Shown: one piece after another, positions 1 to 7,377 of the stretch
Position numbering within the stretch: the first letter of the stretch is position 1
How the letters are laid out: each line of letters opens with the position of its first letter
From: an uncultured Phenylobacterium sp.
Lineage (GTDB): Bacteria; Pseudomonadota; Alphaproteobacteria; Caulobacterales; Caulobacteraceae
Length of the DNA stretch: 37,420 nt
Assembly (NCBI RefSeq): GCF_902826855.1
Contig: NZ_CADEGK010000001.1
Span: forward strand, 13,395 to 50,814
Reading direction: 5' to 3'
Notes under the pieces: model-generated
What the model was told of the DNA's origin: nothing
Seen by the model: the letters and a program-made list of their open reading frames with translations, nothing else
Database searches by the model: none
Position numbers and translations under genes: made by a program

Positions 1-578
1 AAGTCGCCGTAGGCGCTCTCGATGGGCGCGCCGACCTCCACGCCGCTTGCCAGGTCCTTGACCCGGATCGTGTAGTACTCGCTTCCCTGCTCGTCGGCGG
101 CCCAGGCGAAGAGGGCGTGGTCGGGACTGTGGCTGGCATGGCCCACATGGAAATAGGCCTTGCCCTTGGCCAGCGCCGGCTCGTCCAGCAAGACCTGCTC
201 GTCGGCGTCCGGCTCTGCGCCCATCTGGGCTCTTGGCCGCCGCGCATGCAGCGGATGCTCTGCCCCCAAGTCGTAGCGGACGTAGTAGTCCCAGGGACCG
301 TCCGGCGACGGGACCGAGGAGTCGTCCTCCTTGATCCGTCCCTTCATCTCCGCGAACAGGGCCGCCTGCAGATCCTCGGTCCCGGCCAGGACCGTCTTCA
401 GGTAGGCGTTCTCGGCCTCGAGGTGGGCGCGCACGTCGGCTTTCAGCGCCTTCGGGTCGCGCAGTACCTGCTGCCAGTTGTCGTCCTTCATCCAGGCGTA
501 ATCGTCGGTGCGCGTTCGCCCCAGCTGTTCGATCACGCGCGGCGACTTCGGGGCGACAGGCGGGGTGGGCAGGGTCAT
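1..578 (-). CDS. ptrB: Oligopeptidase B (S9A prolyl oligopeptidase family), N-terminal part
   Basis: This is the first 192 codons of a gene that runs off the left edge of the window. The start ATG (578) gives MTLPTPPVAPKSPRVIEQLG, followed by TDDYAWMKDDNW, a typical oligopeptidase B opening in which the substrate-gating beta-propeller begins after a short helical N-terminus. Further on, ENAYLK, a FAEMKGRIKEDDSSVP segment and WDYYVRY match the conserved first propeller blades of the family. The enzyme is a cytosolic serine peptidase that cuts short peptides after Arg or Lys. The catalytic Ser/Asp/His lie in the missing C-terminal half, so activity cannot be judged here. No signal peptide is seen. 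The family call is firm. Oligopeptidase B rather than plain prolyl oligopeptidase rests on the N-terminal sequence style. Confidence 0.85.
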   Translation of the reverse strand, partial: MTLPTPPVAPKSPRVIEQLGRTRTDDYAWMKDDNWQQVLRDPKALKADVRAHLEAENAYLKTVLAGTEDLQAALFAEMKGRIKEDDSSVPSPDGPWDYYVRYDLGAEHPLHARRPRAQMGAEPDADEQVLLDEPALAKGKAYFHVGHASHSPDHALFAWAADEQGSEYYTIRVKDLASGVEVGAPIESAYGD

Positions 579-773
579 GGGCGGCTAATGCGACGCGCGG
601 CTCCCCGGCTCAAGCGTCTCGGCGCATGGCCCTGCGCGATTTCGCGCGCGACACTCGGGCGCGGCTTCACGCAACTGTGGCGACTTGTTGGCGAACCCGC
701 GGCGTGATTCACTCCGTATCAATCGAGAGCGCGCATCTTAGACGCGAAGGGCTACTCAAGTACGGGGACCGCC

Positions 774-1628
774 ATGGTCATGGACCTCGCCGTGGAACTG
801 ATCCAGGCGACCGTTCAGCTCGAACAACCACTGGGCGACGGCACACGCACCGTCGGCACCGGCTTCCTCATATCCGCGCCTGGGCCGGATGGCCGGCCGC
901 GCACCGTGCTGATCACCGCCAATCACGTCTTCCAGAAGATGCCCGGCGCCAGCGCCCGCATCGGCTACCGGATTTCCAACGCAGATGGATCGTGGAGCTA
1001 CTCGCCCCAGGCGCTGAAGATCCGCGAGGGCGGCCGCCAACTGTGGACCCAACACCCCAGCCGTGACGTGGCGGCCATCACCATCAAGGCGCCGCCCGAG
1101 TTCGCCAAGGCGGCCCTGCCGCAGGCCTACCTGGCCGCGGACGACACGTTCGATACCTACAAGGTCAACGCGGGCGACGAGATGATGGCGCTGGGTTTCC
1201 CGCGCGGGCTGTCGGCAAACGCCGCCGGGTTCCCCATCCTGCGTTCCGGGCGCGTGGCCTCATATCCGCTGGGGCCGGCGAAGATCTTCCCGACCTTCCT
1301 GCTCGATTTTTCGGTGTTTCCCGGCAATTCGGGCGGGCCGGTGTTCATGAGCCGAGGCGCGAAGACCCAGCCGGTGGTCAACACCGCCGACGCGCCGGCG
1401 CAGGACGCGGGCTTCATCGCCGGCCTTCTGACTCAGCAGGTCGAGCTGAACAACGAGCGCCTTGAGATCGGAATCGTCACCCACGCCAAGTACATCCACG
1501 AGACGATCGCGCTCCTGGAGAACCCGCTGGCTCCGTCCACGGTGGCCCAGACCCCGGAGCTCACCGGCGCCAAGGCGGCCAACGGCCAGGAAAAAGCCGT
1601 GTCCGCCGAGGAAGCCGTAGGGAACTAG
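774..1628 (+). CDS. Trypsin-like serine protease, predicted cytoplasmic
   Basis: A 284-residue chymotrypsin-fold protease of the HtrA/trypsin-like (Trypsin_2) type, with the complete triad visible: His51 in TANHVF, Asp98 in SRDVAAI and Ser186 in GNSGGPV. An N-terminal beta-strand carries GTGFLIS. There is no PDZ domain; the C-terminus after about residue 255 is a low-complexity Ala/Glu tail. It has no hydrophobic signal sequence, which is odd because most bacterial relatives of this type are exported, so it may act in the cytosol or use another start. A start upstream is unlikely because no exported-type N-terminus is encoded there. The stop codon interlocks with that of the convergent MaoC gene in the shared tetranucleotide CTAG at 1625-1628. 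Substrate unknown. Confidence 0.85.
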   Translation: MVMDLAVELIQATVQLEQPLGDGTRTVGTGFLISAPGPDGRPRTVLITANHVFQKMPGASARIGYRISNADGSWSYSPQALKIREGGRQLWTQHPSRDVAAITIKAPPEFAKAALPQAYLAADDTFDTYKVNAGDEMMALGFPRGLSANAAGFPILRSGRVASYPLGPAKIFPTFLLDFSVFPGNSGGPVFMSRGAKTQPVVNTADAPAQDAGFIAGLLTQQVELNNERLEIGIVTHAKYIHETIALLENPLAPSTVAQTPELTGAKAANGQEKAVSAEEAVGN

Positions 1629-2074
1629 GAGCCGTAGACCACCGTGATGGTCTCGGCGATGCAGGCGGGCTTGTCCTCGCCTTCGATCTCGATGGTGCAC
1701 TGGTTCTTCATCTGCATGCCGCCGGCCTTGGGCTCGGCGCCGATCAGCGTCTGGCGCATGCGCACGCGCTTGCCGACCTTGACCATGTTGATGAAGCGCA
1801 CCTTGTCGGAGCCGTAGTTGAGGCCGCGGGTGACGCCCTTCACCGGCAGCATGCCGGCGCTGAGGAACGGGATCAGCGACAGGGTCAGGTAGCCGTGGGC
1901 GATGGTGCCGCCCATCTCCTTGGTGGCGCGCTCGACGTCCACGTGGATCCACTGATGGTCGCCGGTGGCCTCGGCGAACTTGTTGACCCGGTCCTGGTCG
2001 ATCAGCACCCAGTCGGACACGCCCACCTCCTGGCCCACCAGGCCGGGCAGGTCCTTGATCTCCACGGCGTCCAT
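1625..2074 (-). CDS. MaoC-family (R)-specific enoyl-CoA hydratase/dehydratase
   Basis: A 149-residue single hot-dog domain protein. The hydratase signature is present: Asp39 and His44 in GDHQWIH, the D-x4-H catalytic pair of (R)-hydratases, followed by HGYLTLSL in the substrate-binding helix region. Members hydrate trans-2-enoyl-CoA or dehydrate (3R)-hydroxyacyl-CoA, linking beta-oxidation to lipid or polyester synthesis. The ATG at 2074 is preceded by a purine-rich GAGGGAGAG ribosome-binding site, so I prefer it to longer in-frame extensions, which run antisense through the neighbouring acetyltransferase gene. The acyl-CoA synthetase and crotonase genes nearby make an acyl-CoA substrate plausible. 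The exact substrate is not determinable. Confidence 0.9.
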   Translation of the reverse strand: MDAVEIKDLPGLVGQEVGVSDWVLIDQDRVNKFAEATGDHQWIHVDVERATKEMGGTIAHGYLTLSLIPFLSAGMLPVKGVTRGLNYGSDKVRFINMVKVGKRVRMRQTLIGAEPKAGGMQMKNQCTIEIEGEDKPACIAETITVVYGS

Positions 2075-2146
2075 GCGTCGCTCTCCCTCGATTGTTCGAT
2101 GATGAGCCTCTAACACCTGCGCCGACGAGGGCAAGGCGGACAAGCC

Positions 2147-2599
2147 ATGAGCGTGACGGTTCGGGCGGCGCGAGCGGAAGAGGCGGAGGCCCTGACCGAA
2201 CTGGCCATGCGCGCCAAGGCCTCCTGGGGCTACGACGCGGCGTTCATGGCCGCCTGTCGCGCGGAGCTGACCGTGACGCCGGAGCGGATCGTCGCCTGGC
2301 GGGTCTGGGTCGCCGAAGCGGATGGTGAGGTCGCCGGAATGGTCGCCCTCAGCCTGGATGGCGGCGCGGAGGTGGAGGACTTCTTCGTCGAGCCGGCGTT
2401 CCAGGGCCGCGGCGTCGGGCGCGCGCTGATGGCGACGCTGGTCCAGGCCTGCCGCGCGGCCGGCGCGACCACGCTGACGGTGGACGCCGACCCCAATGCG
2501 GAGGGAATCTACACCCGCCTGGGGTTCAGGACCGTGGGCCACTCGCCATCGGGCTCGATCCCCGGCCGCTTCCTGCCGCGGATGGAGATGAGCCTTTAG
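2147..2599 (+). CDS. GNAT-family N-acetyltransferase
   Basis: A 150-residue single-domain GNAT protein. The acetyl-CoA pyrophosphate-binding loop (motif A) is visible as QGRGVGRALM at residues 87-96, preceded by the beta-4 strand VEDFFVEPAF. The C-terminal IYTRLGFRTVG at 121-131 is the usual motif B end of small-molecule acetyltransferases. It lies divergent from the MaoC gene with about 70 bp between the two starts, and ends 12 bp before the end of the convergent acyl-CoA synthetase gene. The acceptor substrate cannot be inferred; amine-containing small molecules or protein N-termini are both possible for the family. Confidence 0.88.
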   Translation: MSVTVRAARAEEAEALTELAMRAKASWGYDAAFMAACRAELTVTPERIVAWRVWVAEADGEVAGMVALSLDGGAEVEDFFVEPAFQGRGVGRALMATLVQACRAAGATTLTVDADPNAEGIYTRLGFRTVGHSPSGSIPGRFLPRMEMSL

Positions 2600-2611
2600 G
2601 ACACGTGGAGG

Positions 2612-4153
2612 CTACCCGATCTTCGCCCCCGTCTTGCCCCAGTAGGCGTCGCGGATGAGGCGCTTGTAGAGCTTGCCGGTCTGGTGGCGCGGCAACTCCT
2701 CCATGAAGTCGAGTAGGCGCGGGGCCTTCACGTGGCTGAGGTTGGCTCGCGCGTAGGCCATGAGTTCAGTGCGCAGTGCGTCGCCGGCGTCCGTCCAGTC
2801 CATCGGCTGGATCACCGCCACGACCTTCTCGCCCATCTCCTCGTCAGGCGCGCCGACCACGGCGACGTCGGCGACCTTGGGGTGGCCGATAAGCAGGTTC
2901 TCGATTTCCTGCGGATAGATGTTCACGCCGCCCGAGATGATCATGAAGCTCTTGCGGTCGGTCAGGTAGAGGAAGCCCTCCTCGTCCACCCAGCCCACAT
3001 CGCCCAGCGTGGTCCAGCCGTGCTGGTTGCGGGACTCGGCGGTCTTGGCCGGGTCGCCGTGGTACTCGAACTCGCCGCCGCCCTCGAAGAACACCAGGCC
3101 CTCGGCCCGCGGCGGCAGGGGATTGCCCTCGTCGTCGCAGATGCGGACCTGAGCGGTCATCCCGCGACCGACCGAACCCTTGTGGGCCAGCCACTCCTCG
3201 GAGTTGATGATGCAGAAGCCGTTGCCTTCGGTGCCGGCGTAGTACTCGTTCACGATCGGGCCCCACCAGGCGATCATCTGCTCCTTCACCGGCACCGGGC
3301 AGGGTGCGGCAGCGTGGAAGACGGCGGTGAGGGACGACAGGTCGTAGCGGGTGCGCACCTCCGGCGGCAGCTTCAGCATGCGCACGAAGTGCGTCGGCAC
3401 CCACTGGGCGGTGGTGACCTTGTACTTCTCGATAAACCGGAGCGCGTCTTCCGGGTCGTAGCGCTCCATCATGATCACGGTGCCGCCCATGGCCATGACC
3501 GCCATCGACCAGCCCAGCGGAGCGGCGTGGTAGAGCGGCGCCGGCGACAGGTAAACGCTGTCGGTGTTCCAGCCGTAGAGCGCCTGGCCGATCATCGCCA
3601 GGCCGTTCGGAGCATCGATCGCCGGGTCGACCTCGCCGGCCCGCTTGACGCCCTTCGGCCGGCCGGTGGTGCCGGAAGAGTAGAGCATGGCCCGCCCGGC
3701 GGTCTCGTCGGCGATCGGGGTGGTCGGGAAGGCCGCCCGGGCGGTCTCGTAGCTGCGGTAGGGGCCGGCCTCGCCGCCAACCATGAACAGCGCTACGCCC
3801 GGGATCAGCGGCGCCACGCTGAGCGCCGTCTCTGCCAGGGCGAGCGACGCGACGAAGACCTTGGCCTCGCAGTCCTTGACGATGTACTCGACCTCGCCGG
3901 TGGTCAGCTTCGACGACAGGCAGGTGAAGCGCAGTCCCGACCGCTGCGCCGCCCACAAGAGCTCGTAGTAGCGCGGGTGGTTCTCGATGAAGAAGGCGAC
4001 GGAGTCCCCGGCGTTCGCGCCCAGGCTGCGGAACAGGTGCGCCGCCTGGTTCGACCGCGCCTCCAGCTCGCCGTAGGTCACCGTCTCGCCGGAGTAGGCC
4101 ATGATGTAGGCCGGCTTGTCCGGATTGGTCTTCGCGTGGATCGACGGATGCAT
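2612..4153 (-). CDS. Acyl-CoA synthetase (AMP-forming, ANL superfamily)
   Basis: A 513-residue adenylate-forming enzyme that activates a carboxylic acid to acyl-AMP and then acyl-CoA. The P-loop-like AMP-binding motif YSSGTTGRPKG lies at about residues 153-163. YYAGTEGNG (about 304-312) is the A5 motif, and YLTDRKSFMIISGGVNIYP (about 395-413) holds the hinge and A8 loop. The catalytic lysine of the C-terminal domain is Lys494 in HQTGKLYKR. Start chosen at ATG 4153, which has GGGGAG 6-7 bp upstream; longer in-frame starts would extend into the divergent promoter region. The chain resembles FadD-like long-chain or bile-acid/steroid CoA ligases, but the substrate is not readable. An inverted repeat about 60-80 bp upstream (4213-4231) is a candidate operator. 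Confidence 0.9.
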   Translation of the reverse strand: MHPSIHAKTNPDKPAYIMAYSGETVTYGELEARSNQAAHLFRSLGANAGDSVAFFIENHPRYYELLWAAQRSGLRFTCLSSKLTTGEVEYIVKDCEAKVFVASLALAETALSVAPLIPGVALFMVGGEAGPYRSYETARAAFPTTPIADETAGRAMLYSSGTTGRPKGVKRAGEVDPAIDAPNGLAMIGQALYGWNTDSVYLSPAPLYHAAPLGWSMAVMAMGGTVIMMERYDPEDALRFIEKYKVTTAQWVPTHFVRMLKLPPEVRTRYDLSSLTAVFHAAAPCPVPVKEQMIAWWGPIVNEYYAGTEGNGFCIINSEEWLAHKGSVGRGMTAQVRICDDEGNPLPPRAEGLVFFEGGGEFEYHGDPAKTAESRNQHGWTTLGDVGWVDEEGFLYLTDRKSFMIISGGVNIYPQEIENLLIGHPKVADVAVVGAPDEEMGEKVVAVIQPMDWTDAGDALRTELMAYARANLSHVKAPRLLDFMEELPRHQTGKLYKRLIRDAYWGKTGAKIG

Positions 4154-4212
4154 ACGAACTCCCCGTGCGGCGGGCTCTGCTGGCGCCGCCGTCAGCGGGC
4201 AGTGGGTGACGG

Positions 4213-4231
4213 TTGACGTTGAGGGCGTCAA
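4213..4231. promoter_or_regulatory. Candidate operator dyad TTGACG-N7-CGTCAA
   Basis: A perfect 6+6 inverted repeat with a 7-bp spacer in the divergent intergenic region between the acyl-CoA synthetase (start 4153, minus) and the double-ACT gene (start 4377, plus). Size and placement fit an operator for a dimeric repressor such as those controlling fatty-acid genes, but the binding protein is unknown and the repeat could be fortuitous. Confidence 0.3.
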
Positions 4232-4376
4232 GCGCGCGACGGCTGTGTCCGGAAGCCGCACTCGCAACCTCCGCGGCGCCCGTTTTGTGCGGCCGATCCC
4301 GGCAGATGCGGATTGACTGTACACGGCGCCCATGGGACCGGCGAGGCGGACGCCAACTGTCCGTCTGAGGGTCCTG

Positions 4377-4895
4377 ATGGCTTCTTCGGTGATCTTGAGC
4401 GTGATCGGCAGTGACCGGCCCGGCCTGACGGAAGCGCTGGCCGGCGCGGTCCTGTCGGCGGGCGGCAACTGGCTGGAGAGCCATCTGAGCCGGCTCGGCG
4501 GCCTCTACGTCGGATCGGTGCTGGTCGCGCTCGAGTCCGACAGCGTCGATCGCCTGCTCGCCGCGGTGCGCGCGGTGGACGCTCAGGGCCTCGAGGTCCG
4601 CGTCGCGCCGGCTGTGGAGGTACCCGGCGCAGTCGGCGAGACGCTGCAGTTCAGTCTGGTCGGCCAGGACCGGCCGGGCATCGTGCGGCAGGTGACGGCG
4701 GTCCTGAGCGGCCTCGACGTGAATATCGAGACCTTCGAGACCCGGATCAGCGCCGAACCCCACTCCGGCGGCCAACTGTTCCACATGGAGGCGCAGTTGC
4801 GGCTCCCAGCGGGTCTGCGGGCGGACGCGGTGCAGGCGGCGCTCGAGGAGATTTCGGGCGAGATCATGGTCGATATCGCCGTTACCGCGGCGTAG
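4377..4895 (+). CDS. Double-ACT-domain protein, glycine cleavage repressor (GcvR)-like
   Basis: A 172-residue protein made of two ACT domains. The first (about residues 3-75) begins with SSVILSVIGSDRPGLTEALA and the second (about 88-170) with LQFSLVGQDRPGIVRQV; the paired V-G-x-DRPG motifs are the effector-binding turns of ACT folds. This arrangement matches the GcvR-type ACT proteins, which sense amino acids such as glycine and modulate a partner protein; in E. coli the partner is GcvA. No gcv gene is in the window, so the pathway is unproven. Start taken at ATG 4377 with GAGGG nearby; an earlier in-frame ATG at 4332 would add 15 basic residues not typical of the family. Confidence 0.8.
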   Translation: MASSVILSVIGSDRPGLTEALAGAVLSAGGNWLESHLSRLGGLYVGSVLVALESDSVDRLLAAVRAVDAQGLEVRVAPAVEVPGAVGETLQFSLVGQDRPGIVRQVTAVLSGLDVNIETFETRISAEPHSGGQLFHMEAQLRLPAGLRADAVQAALEEISGEIMVDIAVTAA

Positions 4896-5030
4896 GAGCG
4901 CTGAGGGGCTCAGTGAAGGCTGGTAGGCGCGAGAGCAGGTAGGGTCCGGAGGCGCCAAGCCTCGTGTGGTTCGGGCGGGGCATCACGGGCGCAGCCCAGC
5001 GGTGCGAGAGCCGAGCGGCCGAGACTCGAA

Positions 5031-5051
5031 AGTGTTGCGTGTCTCTTTTCC
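5031..5051 (+). repeat. Short direct repeat, copy 1 (also upstream of mucR)
   Basis: AGTGTTGCGT followed by GTCTCTTTTCC lies 88 bp before the crotonase start. A near copy (AGTGTTGCGT, then TGCTCTATTCC) is found at 6154-6174 before mucR. The identical 10-mer plus a similar pyrimidine-rich tail suggests a shared regulatory site, but this is based on two copies only. Confidence 0.3.
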
Positions 5052-5118
5052 GACCCCTTGACCTCCCGTCCGTCATCCGGGCGGGTATGCGCGACCTCAG
5101 ATCAAGGACCCAAGCCAC

Positions 5119-6000
5119 ATGCCCACTTTCGAAACCGTGCTGCTGGACGTCGAAGACGGCGTCGCGACGATGACGCTGAACCGGCCGGATCGGCTGAATG
5201 CGTTCAACGGCCAGATGATGCAGGACATGATCGCCGCGTTCGACGCGACCGACGCCGACGACAACGTCCGCGCGGTGATCGTCACCGGGGCGGGGCGCGG
5301 GTTCTGCGCCGGGGCCGACCTGGCCGGCGGCGGGGACACGTTCAACGTCGACGCCCGCGCGCCTGCCGACCGAGCGGCGCGAGGCGCGGTAGGCGGCGTC
5401 GCCCGCGACGGCGGTGGCCTGCTCACCCTGCGCATCTACGACAGCCTGAAGCCGGTGATCAGCGCCTGCAACGGCCCGGCGGTCGGCATCGGCGTGACCA
5501 TGCAGTGCGCCATGGACATCCGCCTGGCTTCGACCCAGGCCCGCTATGGCTTCGTCTTCGCCCGTCGGGGCCTCAATCCGGAAGCGGCCTCGTCGTGGTT
5601 CCTGCCGAAGCTGGTGGGCGTCCAGACGGCGCTCGAGTGGTGCTACACCGGCCGGATCTTCCCGGCGCAGGAGGCTCTGGACAAGGGCTTCGTGCGCTCG
5701 ATCCACGAGCCTGACGACCTGCTGCCAGCGGCCCGCGCACTCGCCCGCGAGATCGCCGACAACACGGCCCCGGTCTCGGTGGCCATCACCCGCCAACTGA
5801 TCTGGCGCATGGCCGGCGCCGCTCACCCGATGGAGGCCCACCAGGCCGACAGCCGCGGCATCCAGGCTCGCGGCAAGTCCGGCGATGCGCGCGAGGGGGT
5901 CACCTCGTTCCTGGAAAAGCGGGCCCCGAACTACCCCGACAAGGTCTCCAGCGACCTGCCGGATATCTGGGATCACTGGACGGCGCCGACTTTCAGCTGA
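5119..6000 (+). CDS. Crotonase-fold enoyl-CoA isomerase/hydratase-like protein
   Basis: A 293-residue crotonase-superfamily protein. The first oxyanion-hole segment is GRGFCAGADL at residues 59-68 and the second is NGPAVGIGVTMQ at 118-129. Aligning by eye to rat mitochondrial enoyl-CoA hydratase, both catalytic glutamates (Glu144 and Glu164) are replaced, by Thr127 and Phe147. Instead there is Glu155 in GLNPEAASSW, the position and context of the catalytic Glu in delta3,delta2-enoyl-CoA isomerases (ECI2-like PEGCSS motif). I therefore infer an isomerase that moves a 3-enoyl double bond to the 2-position for beta-oxidation of unsaturated fatty acids, not a hydratase. AAGGA lies about 11 bp before the ATG. 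The gene is followed by a strong terminator-like hairpin. Confidence 0.85.
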   Translation: MPTFETVLLDVEDGVATMTLNRPDRLNAFNGQMMQDMIAAFDATDADDNVRAVIVTGAGRGFCAGADLAGGGDTFNVDARAPADRAARGAVGGVARDGGGLLTLRIYDSLKPVISACNGPAVGIGVTMQCAMDIRLASTQARYGFVFARRGLNPEAASSWFLPKLVGVQTALEWCYTGRIFPAQEALDKGFVRSIHEPDDLLPAARALAREIADNTAPVSVAITRQLIWRMAGAAHPMEAHQADSRGIQARGKSGDAREGVTSFLEKRAPNYPDKVSSDLPDIWDHWTAPTFS

Positions 6001-6025
6001 TCAGCCATACTGAATAGCGGCACGG

Positions 6026-6053
6026 CGGCGCCCCTTGTGGGCGCCGTTTCGTT
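6026..6053 (+). terminator. Intrinsic terminator after the crotonase gene
   Basis: Perfect 8-bp stem CGGCGCCC / GGGCGCCG with a 5-nt loop, followed directly by the T-rich tail TTTCGTTT. It lies 25 bp after the crotonase stop, so it most likely ends that transcript and insulates mucR. Confidence 0.75.
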
Positions 6054-6119
6054 TGTGGGCGACCGCGACTGTTGCACTGCACACACTCGTCCAAGGTAGA
6101 CTCAGGACAGCCATTTGTT

Positions 6120-6131
6120 TGCGCATGCGCA
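6120..6131. promoter_or_regulatory. 12-bp palindrome in the mucR leader region
   Basis: TGCGCATGCGCA is a perfect palindrome about 140 bp upstream of mucR, in a relatively AT-rich non-coding stretch (6050-6272) that holds no gene. It could be an operator or a chance restriction-like palindrome. MucR-type genes are commonly autoregulated, but no binding evidence is available. Confidence 0.25.
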
Positions 6132-6153
6132 TCTTCTGTTCTCGCGACAGGAG

Positions 6154-6174
6154 AGTGTTGCGTTGCTCTATTCC
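6154..6174 (+). repeat. Short direct repeat, copy 2 (upstream of mucR)
   Basis: Second copy of the AGTGTTGCGT plus pyrimidine-tail element seen at 5031-5051, here 119 bp before the mucR start. Both copies precede genes on the plus strand in the same orientation. Confidence 0.3.
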
Positions 6175-6272
6175 CCGTTGTCTGATCGTATCGTTCCAGA
6201 TAATGACGGCCCCACGAACTAGTGATTCCCGCTGCGTCAGCCTCGACGCGAAGCTTTCGGAAACCAGAGAAC

Positions 6273-6692
6273 ATGGACGAGAAGTCGGAAGTGATCGAGA
6301 TGACGGCGGACATTGTTTCCGCCTATGTGGGCAACAACACTGTGGCCGCCGCGGATCTGCCGAGCCTGATCCAGAGCGTCCATCGGGCTCTCGCAGGCGT
6401 TTCCTCCGGCGCGGAGGCAGTGGAGGCCGCGCCCAAGGAGCCGGCGGTGCCGGTTCGCCGCTCCATCACCCCCGACCACCTGGTCTGCCTGGAGGACGGG
6501 CGCAAGTTCAAGTCGCTGAAGCGGCACCTGCGCACCAAGTACAACATGAGCCCGGAGGAATACCGCGCCAAGTGGGGCCTGCCGAAGGACTATCCGATGG
6601 TCGCGCCCAACTACGCGAAGGCGCGCTCGGACCTGGCCAAGCAGATGGGCCTGGGCCAGGGCGGCCGCCAGGCGCCCAGGAAGAAGCGCTAG
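6273..6692 (+). CDS. mucR: MucR/Ros-family zinc-finger-like transcriptional regulator
   Basis: A 139-residue protein with the family layout: a helical N-terminus ([14 protein letters not shown], residues 9-22) and a DNA-binding domain from about residue 64 ([18 protein letters not shown], then [13 protein letters not shown] and YPMVAPNYA). It ends in a basic tail. In Caulobacter, MucR proteins silence G1-phase promoters together with SciP; in rhizobia they control exopolysaccharide and symbiosis. Measured against Ros zinc ligands (C-C-H-H), only Cys72 and His85 remain; the second Cys is Asp75 and the last His position is Lys89/Tyr90, as in zinc-independent relatives. Start at ATG 6273 fits family N-termini; an in-frame ATG at 6300 is the alternative. 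It is flanked by terminators, so it is probably monocistronic. Confidence 0.92.
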   Translation: MDEKSEVIEMTADIVSAYVGNNTVAAADLPSLIQSVHRALAGVSSGAEAVEAAPKEPAVPVRRSITPDHLVCLEDGRKFKSLKRHLRTKYNMSPEEYRAKWGLPKDYPMVAPNYAKARSDLAKQMGLGQGGRQAPRKKR

Positions 6693-6719
6693 ACGCGCAC
6701 GGATCGTCGAATTTGCAGG

Positions 6720-6753
6720 CGCCCGCCGGTTTCCGGCGGGCGTCTTGCGTTTT
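6720..6753 (+). terminator. Intrinsic terminator after mucR
   Basis: Perfect 10-bp stem CGCCCGCCGG / CCGGCGGGCG with a TTT loop, followed by TCTTGCGTTTT. It begins 27 bp after the mucR stop codon and is the strongest terminator in the window. Confidence 0.85.
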
Positions 6754-6829
6754 GGGGATTCCCCACCTCCGCGGATCAGGCGACAACGTCATTCGTCATG
6801 AATCCAAGCCGTTACCCCAGACTCATCAG

Positions 6830-7318
6830 ATGACGCAGATCGGCAAGCCTGAAGCCGCGATCCGCGCGCACGAGGAGCTGTTCGGCTATTGGGCCTCGCT
6901 GCGTGGCGAGGGCCCAACGCCCGCCCGCAAACATCTGGACCCGCGAAACATCACCCGGCTGCTGCCCACCGTCAGCCTCACCGAGGTGCTGCCTGGTGAT
7001 GCGATGGACTTCCGAATCCGCCTGGCGGGCACCGCGCTCTACGGCGTCTATGGGCGCGAGATCACGGGAAGGCGCCTGGGCGAGGTCTACAACTCGACCG
7101 CCGCCGACTACTGGCGGGAGGAGCTTGGCCGGATTGTGCGCGATCGCCGCCCGGGTGTGGGCGTGCACAGCATGGCCTGGCGCGGCGCGTCGCACCTCTC
7201 GCTGGTCTGGATCCGCCTGCCGCTTTCCACCAAGGGCGCCGAGGTCGACGTGATCCTGGGCTACGACGCGGTCATCGGCATGAGTGCGATGGCCAGCGGC
7301 ATACGGCCCGCCGCCTGA
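6830..7318 (+). CDS. Single-domain PAS_5-family protein
   Basis: A 162-residue protein that is essentially one PAS-like domain of the PF07310 (PAS_5) type common in Alphaproteobacteria. It opens with a short helical cap (EELFGYWASLRG), continues with a PARKHLDPRNITRLLPTVSL segment characteristic of this family, then DFRIRLAGTALYGVYGREITGRRLGEVY (residues about 63-90), the PAS core. There is no kinase or output domain. In Caulobacter a single-domain PAS protein, MopJ, promotes CtrA accumulation at the pole; whether this gene is its orthologue is my guess from size and company with mucR and divJ. An 11-codon ORF at 6798-6833 ends in an ATGA overlap with this start and could couple translation. 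Confidence 0.8.
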   Translation: MTQIGKPEAAIRAHEELFGYWASLRGEGPTPARKHLDPRNITRLLPTVSLTEVLPGDAMDFRIRLAGTALYGVYGREITGRRLGEVYNSTAADYWREELGRIVRDRRPGVGVHSMAWRGASHLSLVWIRLPLSTKGAEVDVILGYDAVIGMSAMASGIRPAA

Positions 7319-7377
7319 GGGAACGCCGGCGCCTTGGTCGGCGGGTCACGGCGTGGCTCAAGAGCGGCGGCGTCGTC

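Noticed and set aside
5058..5101. Housekeeping promoter TTGACC ... TATGCG before the crotonase
   Set aside because: The spacing is about 32 bp, too long for a standard promoter.
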